DNA of 64,000 bases from Paenibacillus sp. P25 (GTDB lineage Bacteria; Bacillota; Bacilli; Paenibacillales; NBRC-103111), in NCBI GenBank assembly GCA_024704175.1, contig CP085629.1, positions 2,728,001 to 2,792,000 on the forward strand, given 5' to 3'. Below the pieces are notes generated by a model that was not told where the DNA came from, did no database searches, and worked only from the letters and a program-made list of their open reading frames with translations. The position numbers were made by a program, and so were the translations under genes. How positions within the stretch are numbered: the stretch's first letter is position 1; every line of letters starts with the position of its first letter. Positions 32,169-40,127 of this stretch are shown here, piece after piece.

Positions 32169-32875
32169 ATGAAAAAAAGAAAAACAATTTGCCTTCTTGG
32201 GATTGGAATAATTGCCATGTCAGCTATTTATCTATCTGGCTTTAATTATAAAAAGGCGGATGCCCCTAAAAATCTTGATTTTACTCTTGCTGCAAATATG
32301 GAGGTGGATGGTACAAAAATCAGTATAGCAGAGGGGAAGGCCGACAAATATTCTACTGTTGAGGAACTTGAGAGCCATTCTGAATTTATTGTTAAGGGAA
32401 AAAAACATCTGAAAAAGAAGTACTAACGACAACTGATATCGGTACAATAAAAGACATATACACAGAATCGAACTTTGAAATTACAAAGGTTTTTAAAGGT
32501 GATTTGAACAAAAAAAGTAATATTAAAGTCGTTGAGCCCGTTGGTACATATAAGGGAACTATTTCTTCATTTGAGGGATATAAAGCAATGCAAAAGGGAA
32601 GAGAATACATTTTATTTCTATTTAAAGATCCACAAAATGATAGATACGGTATAGTAGCAATTAATCAAGGTAAACATTCTACGGATGGTACAGTAGAAAT
32701 TTATTCTGAAGGAAAAGAAGAACCTGAATATAAAAGAATCGAAAAATTCACCAAAGCCATTAATGAAAAGTATTCAAAACCAAGTCTTAACGATTCTCCA
32801 AATGTTACCGGTAATGTTTATTCTACACAAAATCCCAAAGGGACTAATAATGTTACAGGAAATGTATATAAATAA
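32169..32875 (+). CDS. Secreted/anchored protein next to the metalloprotease (one frameshift)
   Basis: About 235 residues after repair. N-terminal membrane or signal helix (ICLLGIGIIAMSAIYLSGF), then a soluble domain (FEITKVFKGDLNKKSNIKVV, GREYILFLFKDPQNDRYGIV, INQGKH) and a C-terminal tail with a repeated NVTGNVY motif. The frame breaks in the A7 run 32399-32405; one more A gives KTSEKEVLTTTDIGT. Function unknown; pairing with the protease suggests a secreted partner or inhibitor, which is inference. Confidence 0.6.
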
Positions 32876-32977
32876 TTCAAGGTATAGAAATAATTCAATT
32901 AACTATATTTTTAATGTTTAGTTACTTAATATCATAAAATTTCTTTTTAGAAATGACTCATAGATTCAGTATTCTAG

Positions 32978-33006
32978 AAAAGTAGTCGTATATAACGACT
33001 ACTTTT
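32978..33006 (+). terminator. Terminator after the metalloprotease locus
   Basis: 11-bp perfect stem AAAAGTAGTCG/CGACTACTTTT, 7-nt loop, then T-rich tail. Confidence 0.75.
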
Positions 33007-33282
33007 TCTTTACATTTATCAATTCTTACGAGATCCTCCTTAAAATATAGGTTTTTAGCTTTTGACACGATTTCAATCCAATACACTCGTGATTAATAAA
33101 GGTTGCAAATATACCCGTGCCGAGCGCTCACGATATAGCGAATTTGTAGTAAAAGCTTTTTGACCGAATCGGTGCTCACTTGCACCATAGTTAACATGTG
33201 GGGAAGCAAAAGCAGTCGCGGATCAGCACAAGTTCGTCTTGTGTCGGCCCTCTGCGAGTGAATGTTGTTTGCTCACCGTTAC
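33007..33282. other. Intergenic stretch, no gene recognised
   Basis: Together with 32876-32977 this leaves about 400 bp without a supported gene. Beyond the terminator I see only short ORFs and a GC-richer segment after 33110. Confidence 0.5.
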
Positions 33283-33489
33283 TCATGCTGTCCTCGTCAA
33301 CACCAGTTGCACGGCTAAAATGCTATCTGCTTGAAACGTCCGCGGGGCCCGCCGCTCCAAGCAAAACGCTTTGACGATCTCGCCCTTGACCTCCCGGACT
33401 TCAATCTGCCGCTGTGTGATCCGGTTGTCGCGGCAGAGATAAATGATCTCCACGGTGCGGCCTATGTATTTTCGAAGGGTGTTCAACAT
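33283..33489 (-). CDS. Small WYL-like protein
   Basis: 68 residues from ATG 33489, 8 nt after GGAGG. Basic protein: LNTLRKYIGRTVEIIYLC, QRQIEVREVKGEIVKAFCL, RRAPRTFQADSILAVQL. The pattern (ligand-type strand, then 'I-x-AFC-x-xR-x-x-R-x-F') resembles an isolated WYL domain, common as short proteins in Paenibacillus. No DNA-binding domain. GC-rich relative to its AT-rich neighbours. Confidence 0.55.
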   Translation of the reverse strand: MLNTLRKYIGRTVEIIYLCRDNRITQRQIEVREVKGEIVKAFCLERRAPRTFQADSILAVQLVLTRTA

Positions 33490-33666
33490 GTAAATTTCCT
33501 CCATTTATAAGAACTAACGTTCCTATATTTGTATCCAGAATACAGAACGTTTATTCGTATTTCAAGAGGAATTTTTTAGATAGGCATTAAAAAAGAGCAG
33601 CGAGGTTTCCCCTCCTGCTCTCCATTTCAGGCACAATTTGCGATGAAGTCAATATAGCATTAGCTA

Positions 33667-34664
33667 TTATGGTTGTGTTACCTTGTATTCATTCACTTCG
33701 AATGTCTCGATTTTACTGTAAGAAATATATTCTTTACGGCTTAGGAAGTTGGCAAGGTTGAAATTTTTGTTAAAAGCATAGACCTCAGAACCAGTACCAC
33801 CAGCACGACCATTGTACCAATTTATGAAGGCATTTACTTCATCCATGGATAGGTCATATTCCTTTTCAAGACCATTAACGAGTGTAATTACCAATAAAGC
33901 TCTATTAGTTACTGGAGTCGCCGGTGTCGCCGATGCTTCGTTTGAATTTGCACTCTCACCCACCGCGTTAACTGCTGTGACTATGTAATAATAAGTTGTC
34001 CCGTTTATTACTGCTGTGTCGGTGTACGTAGTTCCTGTAACGTTTGTTGCGATTGGTGTGTAAGGCCCACCTGCTGTTGTTGATCGCTTAACATTATAGC
34101 TAGTTGCCCCTGAAACAGCAGTCCAGTTCAAATCAACTTTTGTATTCCCGCCTGTAGCTGTTAATCCTGATGGAATTCCCGGAGGTGGTGTTGTACCGCT
34201 ATATCCGTCGACCTGTATTTCAAAAAGATCCAGAGTACCCGCTTGTTGAGTGTAAATGTACAGAAGAGCAACGTTTCCTGGAACAGACGTAAAGCTGTAT
34301 GTTAGCCAACCCTCGTTATTTGTAGCTGTTTTTGTAACATAAGCTCCGATAGTCGCCTGTGAGCTACCTTCAGGTTGAACAACTAATGTCTGAGATGCAT
34401 TACTACTTTTTGCATAAATTTTCACATTAAACGTCGAACCTGTAGGGAGAGATATGGGTTTAGTTGATATCTCAAACCAGTTGTACTCCCAGTCGATGTT
34501 AATGTAGTTGATGTAGTAAGATTGCCGTCTATGGCGTTGCCTGGGGATGTTACTGTACCAACACTTGAATTTGTCGTACTAATGGTATTTGCAGCATATG
34601 CAGCTGGTACAACCGACAAGATAAAAGCAAGAATTAATAAAAATGATGCAACTTTCTTTTTCAA
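33667..34664 (-). CDS. Secreted fibronectin type III protein (one frameshift)
   Basis: About 332 residues after repair. Start is TTG 34664 after AAGGGGAAGAG; signal peptide about 24 residues ending AAYAA. A discoidin/carbohydrate-binding-like region (WFEISTKPISLPTGSTFNVK) is followed by one FN3 domain (PSGLTATGGNTKVDLNWTAV to ANSNEASATP) and a C-terminal module (LVNGLEKEYDLSMDEVNAFI). The frame breaks near 34477 (one T short before WFEIS). Probably cell-surface or polysaccharide associated; substrate unknown. Confidence 0.7.
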
Positions 34665-34842
34665 TTTTTCTCTTCCCCTTCTATGTTTTGTTTATTTCGA
34701 ATGTAATTTTACAGATTATGTCGTAAAATGTCTAAACATATTTTTCTTAAAAAATCATAAATTGTAATATAAATCAAGAAATTAACCCTCAATACCTAAG
34801 TAAAGAGGGCTTTTGAACTTTGCTAGACACTTTACTACTAGG

Positions 34843-35046
34843 CTAGTTGCCCTGATGCTTTACGCGCTCGTTTGCAGGCCAGTTGTAGTAACTCTGTTGC
34901 TCGGTCAATGCTTCAACTGTGCCCTGATCTGCTCCCGCCTTTTTTGCTTCGGCGTCTTGCCAATCCTTAGCTATCCACGTTTCGATTATCGTATTCGCCA
35001 CACCCGGGTCCAATTGTGCTTTCTGAATGATCGCCATACCTACCAT
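34843..35046 (-). CDS. Small protein downstream of the DUF1906 remnant
   Basis: About 64 residues (AIIQKAQLDPGVANTIIETW, IAKDWQDAEAKKAGADQGT, VEALTEQQSYYNWPANE). It overlaps the end of the preceding remnant by 7 nt. Helical, acidic; I have no named family. Context suggests a phage or lysin-linked accessory gene. Confidence 0.45.
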   Translation of the reverse strand: MVGMAIIQKAQLDPGVANTIIETWIAKDWQDAEAKKAGADQGTVEALTEQQSYYNWPANERVKHQGN

Positions 35047-35536
35047 CCACCCCCTGCATCTCCATTTGTTTCGTCCAGGTCAATGCCAATGCCGTTCTGG
35101 ACGATATCGTTTTTGTACTGGTACATATTAGGGTCGTCAAGCTTGGCCCCGCGGCTCCAAGCGTAGGTCTGCCATACTTTTTTGACAACTCCGCGCTCGA
35201 GCATTGATTTGCAGACTTCATATTCCCCGTAGACTGCAAACTCATACCCGGGAATCTGCTCGTCCGCCTCCCGGAGATATGCTTCGATTGCATCATAATG
35301 GCTCGCATTCGCATCAAAATCGACAGCAAAGTAAATGGGAGTCCCCTCCGGTCGCCTGACTTCCCGGGCGTATTGGAGAGCCATCTGGCCGTCTTCCTTA
35401 CCAGCTTCCGCCCCTTCCCCGGCGCGATCCGCATATCGCTCAAACACGGAAACGATCCATAAGCCGCCTCCGTGATTGCCTGCGCCTCAGTTGCCGTTAA
35501 TCTTTTTCTAGCCTCCGGTGCAGTTTGCTCTCGAAT
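35040..35536 (-). pseudogene. DUF1906 (glycoside hydrolase-like) lysin protein, N-terminus lost
   Basis: About 165 residues of a DUF1906/Rv2525c-like TIM-barrel: LTATEAQAITEAG, LWIVSVFERYADRAGEGAEA, EGTPIYFAVDFDA, YEFAVYGEYEV, WQTYAWSRG, YQYKNDIVQNGIGIDLDET. The N-terminal GIDS-type start is absent; an in-frame stop lies at 35537-35539 where unrelated DNA begins. A further one-base break occurs near 35470. These proteins often serve as phage or secreted wall hydrolases. Confidence 0.65.
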
Positions 35537-35592
35537 TTAATGTCAATTATCTCAATGCGCTGTTCAGCGCGGCTTAAGGGATGTGAAGACCT

Positions 35593-36066
35593 GTGTCAAT
35601 CAATACTGTACCGGAAAGACTCACAGCCTTTAGGGTATATTTGGACGGTTCAACGGATCTTAAGGGCTTGGCGGACATTCAGTTGCCCTCTTTTGAACCG
35701 ATGCGCGACACTGTAAAGGGTGCCGGAATTGCGGGTGAATATGAATCGCCCACCTTGGGTCATTTCCAAAGCGTGAAGCTGACGCTGAATTGGCGGACAG
35801 CCAACAAGGACATGTTTCAGCTTTTGAGGCAGGTCTCCCAGCGGCTTGATTGCCGAGGAGCATTTCAGGAATACGACGCCGCTCGCGGAGTCTATAACGT
35901 AAAGCAAATGCGCGTCCTGGTTCAAGGGCCGCCTACTAAGGTTGATCCGGGGAAATTTGAAACAGGGACACCGTCGGGCGGCTCGACGGAAATTGAGGTC
36001 CTCTATCTTAAGATCGACTTCGAAGGTGAAACATTCCTTGAATTTGAAATGTCATTGAAGAACTAA
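35593..36066 (+). CDS. Phage major tail tube protein (P2 FII-like)
   Basis: 157 residues from GTG 35593. Matches contractile-phage tail tube proteins: PERLTAFRVYLDGS, GLADIQLPSFEPM, GAGIAGEYESPTLGHF, LTLNWRTANKDMF, and a C-terminal YLKIDFEGETFLEFEM strand. It seems complete, but no sheath, tape measure or baseplate gene is nearby, so it is an isolated prophage relic. A recombinase fragment begins five bases later, marking a recombination junction. Confidence 0.8.
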   Translation: MSINTVPERLTAFRVYLDGSTDLKGLADIQLPSFEPMRDTVKGAGIAGEYESPTLGHFQSVKLTLNWRTANKDMFQLLRQVSQRLDCRGAFQEYDAARGVYNVKQMRVLVQGPPTKVDPGKFETGTPSGGSTEIEVLYLKIDFEGETFLEFEMSLKN

Positions 36067-36070
36067 AAGA

Positions 36071-36433
36071 TTGTCAGCATTACATGAAAAAGAAAAATTA
36101 AAATTAATCGATAAGTGGCAAGGCGGGGACCACACCTTCTTATTTTGTAATGCTTTTGGAATTCCGTATTATCCAAAAACACTCGGAGATCAATGGAGAG
36201 CTTTCCATAAGCGAAACCCACACCTTAGGTATATCCGGTTGCATGATCTTCGTCATACGTCAGCTACTCTTCTTATAAACCAAGGGGTACATGCAAAGAT
36301 TATCTCAAGCCGGCTCGGGCATTCTAACATCGGAACCACTATGAACTTTTATGGGCATGTAATTCATTCAGCAGATCAAGCCGCGGCGAGCAAATTTGAC
36401 TCATTATTCAGTCCTAAAAAGCACCAAGCATAG
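36071..36433 (+). pseudogene. Tyrosine recombinase (integrase) C-terminal fragment
   Basis: About 115 residues covering the end of the catalytic domain: HDLRHTSATLLINQGVHAKI, SSRLGHSNIGTTMNFYGHV. The HxxR, LGH and nucleophile Tyr boxes are present; the arm-binding, core-binding and first catalytic Arg regions are missing, cut at the tail-tube junction. It could not be active alone. A similar but smaller relic is at 45108-45173. Confidence 0.75.
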
Positions 36434-36453
36434 CCTTGTGGTTGACAACTAAT

Positions 36454-36475
36454 TGATCACCATTTGATCACCAAA
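36454..36475. repeat. 22-bp TGATCACCA-type repeat, copy B
   Basis: Two tandem TGATCACCA units, 21 bp after the integrase fragment stop; near-identical to 30266-30287. Position is suitable for a recombinase attachment or arm site. Confidence 0.5.
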
Positions 36476-36589
36476 CCACTCATTTTTGCTTGGATATCTT
36501 TATACACCACCCAATTCAAGATCAATAAAAGCCCGAAAAATCAGCATTTTTCGGACTATAACAGATGATGCCGGGAGGCAAGTTTCACA

Positions 36590-36633
36590 TCTCCCATGAA
36601 GGGCCTCGTCGAGAGACGGGGCCCGAATTTATT
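36590..36633. repeat. 44-bp hairpin repeat, copy B
   Basis: Identical to 30129-30172 and in the same orientation, 6.46 kb apart. The two copies bound the AT-rich segment with the ligase relic, metalloprotease and phage genes. Confidence 0.8.
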
Positions 36634-36837
36634 TGTGTATCAAGGTTTTTTCAGCAATAAATTAATCCCGATGAATTGTTGGAGACGAAATGGGGACGAC
36701 AAATTACTTCATTATTAATAGGAATTTTTCATCTGAACACGAATCCGCGGCTCCAGTATAAAACAGCCAGATAAATCTTATTAATCGGAGACCCATCTTA
36801 TATAAAGAAATTTTTAATCTCATTTAACACGAAATTG

Positions 36838-36854
36838 TGATACAATTAGTATCA
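36838..36854. promoter_or_regulatory. Inverted repeat before the 51-residue peptide gene
   Basis: TGATAC-aatta-GTATCA, a 6-bp inverted repeat 24 bp upstream of the start codon, overlapping a TACAAT -10-like hexamer. It could be a repressor operator. Confidence 0.35.
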
Positions 36855-36877
36855 TCATAATATATGGAGGTGTTTCC

Positions 36878-37033
36878 ATGAAGAAGCAATATTCCAAGCC
36901 GCTTGTTGTCTCTCATGAGTTGATCTCGTTCGAGACCCTGCTGTCTTGTAATCCGCCGAATTCCCCAGGGCAAAACAACAATACCGGCCAACAAGTTTGT
37001 CTGCGACCCGATGGCTCATGGTTCCCAAGATAA
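36878..37033 (+). CDS. 51-residue RiPP-like precursor peptide
   Basis: ATG 36878 follows TGGAGGTG at proper spacing; a terminator follows the stop. The N-terminal half (MKKQYSKPLVVSHELISFET) looks like a RiPP leader: Lys/Tyr-Ser-Lys-Pro start and a conserved-looking FET. The C-terminal half is Pro/Asn/Gln/Gly-rich with two Cys (SCNPPNSPGQNNNTGQQVCL) and ends RPDGSWFPR. Many Paenibacillus natural-product precursors start MKKxYxKP. No radical SAM, cyclase or LanM-type enzyme is seen within the window, so modification is unproven. Confidence 0.6.
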   Translation: MKKQYSKPLVVSHELISFETLLSCNPPNSPGQNNNTGQQVCLRPDGSWFPR

Positions 37034-37044
37034 GGTAAAGCATG

Positions 37045-37076
37045 AAGCCCCACTGAAAAGTGAGGGCTTTTTATTT
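37045..37076 (+). terminator. Terminator after the peptide gene
   Basis: Stem AAGCCC-CAC/GTG-A-GGGCTT with a 6-nt loop, then TTTTATTTT, 12 nt after the stop. Confidence 0.65.
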
Positions 37077-37091
37077 TGCTCACCCAAGAAT

Positions 37092-37127
37092 AAGAGCGAT
37101 CCCCTCTTATATTAAGGAACCGCTCTT
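37092..37127 (-). terminator. Terminator after the cyclophilin gene
   Basis: 7-bp stem AAGAGCG/CGCTCTT with a 22-nt loop; T-rich on the minus strand. Confidence 0.4.
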
Positions 37128-37138
37128 TTACTATCCAT

Positions 37139-37819
37139 TTATTCCTCTGTGATCTCGATTGATTCAATGACTACTTTTTCAGTCGGATGACTAACCTCAC
37201 CCGTCAGCTTCTGTTTATCAACCGGCGAATCCGCAATTTTCAGAACCGTATCCATTCCATCCATTACTTTTCCGAAAATGGTGTAGTTAGGAGTTTGATT
37301 TAAGTATTTACTGTCTTCTCCTGTACAGATGAAAAATTGGTCGCCATTCGTATTGGGACCAGCATTCGCCATTGCGACAATCCCCGGTTCGTATGTATAC
37401 TCCGTTTTTAGTTCGTCTTCAAAGGCATAACCTGGGCCACCTGAACCTGTTCCTGTTGGATCACCGGTTTGCACCATAAAAGACTTAATAATCCTGTGGA
37501 ATATAATATCGTTATAGAACCCTTCCTTCGCAAGAAAAACAAAATTGTTTACGGTTTTTGGCGCTGAGTTCGCAAAGAGCTCGATCGTAAAATTACCTTT
37601 GTTCGTTTTAACAATTGCCTGATACGATTTATTGGCATCGATGATCAGTGCCGGCGGACTATTGTATTTCTTTTTTTGAATTGATTCCTCTTTGTTTTGG
37701 CTTGTCTCCATTTTTGGTTTTCCTCCGCTGTTAATCGTAGCGGAATGATCATCGTTTACGTTGATGAAGTGGATTGTTGCCGCCAAGATAAGAATAATCC
37801 CTAGAAAATTGGATACCAT
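37139..37819 (-). CDS. Membrane-anchored cyclophilin-type peptidyl-prolyl isomerase
   Basis: 226 residues, intact. N-terminal hydrophobic anchor or signal (residues 3-19), a Ser/Lys/Asn-rich linker, then a cyclophilin domain from about residue 65: FTIELFANSAPKTVNNFVFL, FHRIIKSFMVQTGDPTGTG, GYAFEDE, GIVAMANAGPNTNGDQFFI, IFGKVMDGMD. It would assist folding of secreted proteins outside the membrane. The window also codes a nearby small peptide and an extra signal peptidase, but no functional link is shown. Confidence 0.88.
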   Translation of the reverse strand: MVSNFLGIILILAATIHFINVNDDHSATINSGGKPKMETSQNKEESIQKKKYNSPPALIIDANKSYQAIVKTNKGNFTIELFANSAPKTVNNFVFLAKEGFYNDIIFHRIIKSFMVQTGDPTGTGSGGPGYAFEDELKTEYTYEPGIVAMANAGPNTNGDQFFICTGEDSKYLNQTPNYTIFGKVMDGMDTVLKIADSPVDKQKLTGEVSHPTEKVVIESIEITEE

Positions 37820-37848
37820 GCTATCTTTAGCTCCTTCTTAAGCTTCTT

Positions 37849-38202
37849 TTAAGGCAAATGTAAATTAAGGTAAAACATTATAGTGGGATAGATTAAAAAA
37901 GTAACGAAACCCAAGGCCGAAGATATGGCAATAGACGGCAGGATAAAGTAGGAAATTACACAACCAACAACCTGTGACTGCCAAAAGAATAAGATCACCA
38001 ATGCACCGGGACCTAGCTTTGTATAAGAATAAAGAGCAAGCCAATGAATCAATACCGTTATAAAAAACACGCCTACAGTTACGTACAGCAGATTTTTTTC
38101 ATTTATGTCCCTAAAATCATAACTAATAAACACCAAATTAAGAACAATAAAAATAGTGGTGATCCATATCATCATCGAAAGATCGGCAAAAATAATCGAC
38201 AA
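37849..38202 (-). CDS. Small four-helix membrane protein, unknown
   Basis: 117 residues, intact, with four predicted helices (IWITTIFIVLNLVFI, LLYVTVGVFFITVLIHWLAL, ALVILFFWQSQVVGC, IAISSALGFVTFLIYPTIMF). No family recognised. It lies 29 bp upstream of the cyclophilin gene on the same strand, so they may be cotranscribed. Confidence 0.55.
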   Translation of the reverse strand: MSIIFADLSMMIWITTIFIVLNLVFISYDFRDINEKNLLYVTVGVFFITVLIHWLALYSYTKLGPGALVILFFWQSQVVGCVISYFILPSIAISSALGFVTFLIYPTIMFYLNLHLP

Positions 38203-38348
38203 TATACAAAGTAATACTGATTAAAGACTTCTTAATTTAAATTTTCGTAGAAGCGAGTTTATCTTCCTCACCTTCGCGATATCCTTAGATTTATTTTAGT
38301 ATTAATCAAGCCTCGCCGCGGCCTAACGATATTTGCGGAACACTAAAT

Positions 38349-38699
38349 TTACCATTCTCGCCATTCTTCTGTTATATCCTGACCTTCTTCGACTTCGAGT
38401 CCAGCTAGCCTTGCCGCCTTAACAATAAATTCAGCTAATTCTTCTCTTTCCATGGTCTCTATGAAATAATCATTATCTTCGTTTAAGTGGTTAAAAGAAA
38501 TTACTATTTCTTCAACAGATGCCATTACTTTCTCCTGATCGGGATTTCCCTGTAATAAATTCAATTCATTCAAGTACTTATCAATTAGTTTATCGGATAA
38601 TTCTAATCTTTCAGGTGTAAATAGATCATCTCCATATTCCACCATACGTTCATGCCATTTCTTTGTAGGTTTTTCATTAAAGAGATCTTGCAATTTCAT
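38349..38699 (-). CDS. Acidic helical protein, possibly immunity-like
   Basis: 116 residues, strongly acidic (LNELNLLQGNPDQEKV, SVEEIVISFNHLNEDNDYFI, ETMEREELAEFIVKAARLAG, ending EEWREW). Small acidic helical proteins of this sort often serve as immunity proteins, and a DUF4304 gene is next to it. I cannot assign a family. Confidence 0.5.
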   Translation of the reverse strand: MKLQDLFNEKPTKKWHERMVEYGDDLFTPERLELSDKLIDKYLNELNLLQGNPDQEKVMASVEEIVISFNHLNEDNDYFIETMEREELAEFIVKAARLAGLEVEEGQDITEEWREW

Positions 38700-38823
38700 A
38701 GAATAAGTCCTTTCTTCTTCGAAGATTTTAAATCAGCATCCTGCCCATTAGCTCGAAAAAGCGCTCAATTGTCGCGGCGTACCCTTATGGTGTGTTTGCC
38801 ATGTTATACCGTATTCCGTTAGT

Positions 38824-39363
38824 TCAGAGCCTTCGATTGAGCTTTAGTCCAAAATTCCAGATGCTTTTCCAGCGTTCATTTTCATCAGCAATAATTTGGA
38901 ATCTGGAAACCCCATCAAAATAAGAGAGACCTTTGCTTATTAAAATTTCCCTTGCGACCTCTAATGTATTTCGAAGTTCATCTTCTGTTGAATATGACCA
39001 TTCGAGGGACTCGTTATATCTTTCAATTTCATGCTGTTGTGCTTGTGTAAATTGCTTAAATCGTTCGCCCCTATCTTCTATTGAGGACATAATATATTCT
39101 TGGTAATAACTCGGAATTTCCAAAATGCTTGGATAAACTAAACGAAGGGAATGGTTATGCGAGAATAAATTTATGTAAAATGTGAACGGTGTAAAACCAG
39201 GTAAATTAAATCGGTTTCGTTGAATATATATTTCCTCTTTGTTTCCCTCCCTCTCTCTAAAAAAACGTGTCCCCTTTCTTTTAAACCCATTCTCTTTTAA
39301 ATTGGGACCAACAATGGACTGTAAATGCTTGGAGAAATTAAATGCTTCCGACAAAGCCCACAT
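38824..39363 (-). CDS. DUF4304 domain protein
   Basis: 179 residues, intact. DUF4304 features: LKENGFKRKGTRFFRE, an NKEEIYIQRNRFNLPGFTPF strand, long charged helix and DGVSRFQIIADENERWKSI. This domain is frequent in toxin-immunity and phage-associated neighbourhoods, but no biochemical role is known. No toxin gene lies beside it here. Confidence 0.65.
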   Translation of the reverse strand: MWALSEAFNFSKHLQSIVGPNLKENGFKRKGTRFFREREGNKEEIYIQRNRFNLPGFTPFTFYINLFSHNHSLRLVYPSILEIPSYYQEYIMSSIEDRGERFKQFTQAQQHEIERYNESLEWSYSTEDELRNTLEVAREILISKGLSYFDGVSRFQIIADENERWKSIWNFGLKLNRRL

Positions 39364-39477
39364 TACCTCCGCAAAGACATATTTTATTATTAATTCCTTT
39401 AGACTTTCTGCCCTAAGCTCAAAGAGAATGCTGATTTCTTATTAGCGACTGTCCTAGTGTTTATCGATCGTATCTTG

Positions 39478-39844
39478 TTAGTTTAATCTGTTTCCCTTCC
39501 AATCGACCAGCATTAATTGATCCTTTTTAGACAAACACCATTCGATTATTGTCTTAACAAGGCTTGGTGTAATAACGCAATCATTCCAAAAAGGGGTTTG
39601 AACTCTTACCCAACCTTGTCGACAATCATCTTCTAGTCCTCCAAACTCAAGTCCCTTAACTACGATATGTGGTATCTGCTCATTATGAGATTGACCTACT
39701 GAATATGAAATGATGAAGTTCTTAATCTTCTGAGACGATTTTAAGATTGATTCGCCCAAAATCTTCAGCATCTTGGTGGACATACCAATGATATATCCTA
39801 CCCTTATCGACAATCTTCCTTTTCTCCTTTGTTCGAACACCCAT
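39478..39844 (-). CDS. Uncharacterised small protein (one frameshift)
   Basis: About 122 residues after repair, from ATG 39844 (AGGGGG upstream): GVRTKEKRKIVDKGRIYHWY, then, after a break near 39728-39733, NFIISYSVGQSHNEQIPHIV, VKGLEFGGLEDDCRQGWVRV and QTPFWNDCVITPSLVKTIIE. Family not recognised; small, Trp-rich, single-domain, and in a run of immunity-like genes. Confidence 0.5.
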
Positions 39845-40127
39845 GGTCATCCCCCTGCAAACCTCAAACAAGATGCTGTATTCCATTTCATCTAATTCAA
39901 GACAGCTACAAAACAATCCTGCCATTTAGTGTAATTTTATATGGTATAATATGCCTATTAAAATAAAGGGGACGACGTTTGTTTTTGAAAAAAATGGCCG
40001 GTCTATGGGTATATCATCAAGTTCAAGACAGACAAATGCAGAAACTTATTTTTGAAACACAGTCTTCCTAACCATTGAATTATTGAAAGTTGAATATCTC
40101 GCCGCTAAATGATAATGGAGGCTAACT

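Larger units (their letters stand above)
36434..36877. other. Intergenic stretch with repeats after the integrase fragment
   Basis: 440 bp without a gene. Holds the second copies of the 22-bp and 44-bp repeats, a CCGAAAAAT/ATTTTTCGG hairpin (36533-36554), a 36-bp minus-strand scrap (36721-36756) reading LEPRIRVQMKNS like the ligase C-terminus, and the promoter region of the following small peptide. Confidence 0.6.

Noticed and set aside
31000-37000. CRISPR array or tandem repeats in the AT-rich region
   Set aside because: Only two copies of the 44-bp unit and two of the 22-bp unit were found, with no regular spacing and no cas genes.
39960-40075. Short plus-strand ORF starting MAGLWVYHQVQ
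   Set aside because: Under 30 codons, no downstream terminator or homologue known to me; may be a fragment.
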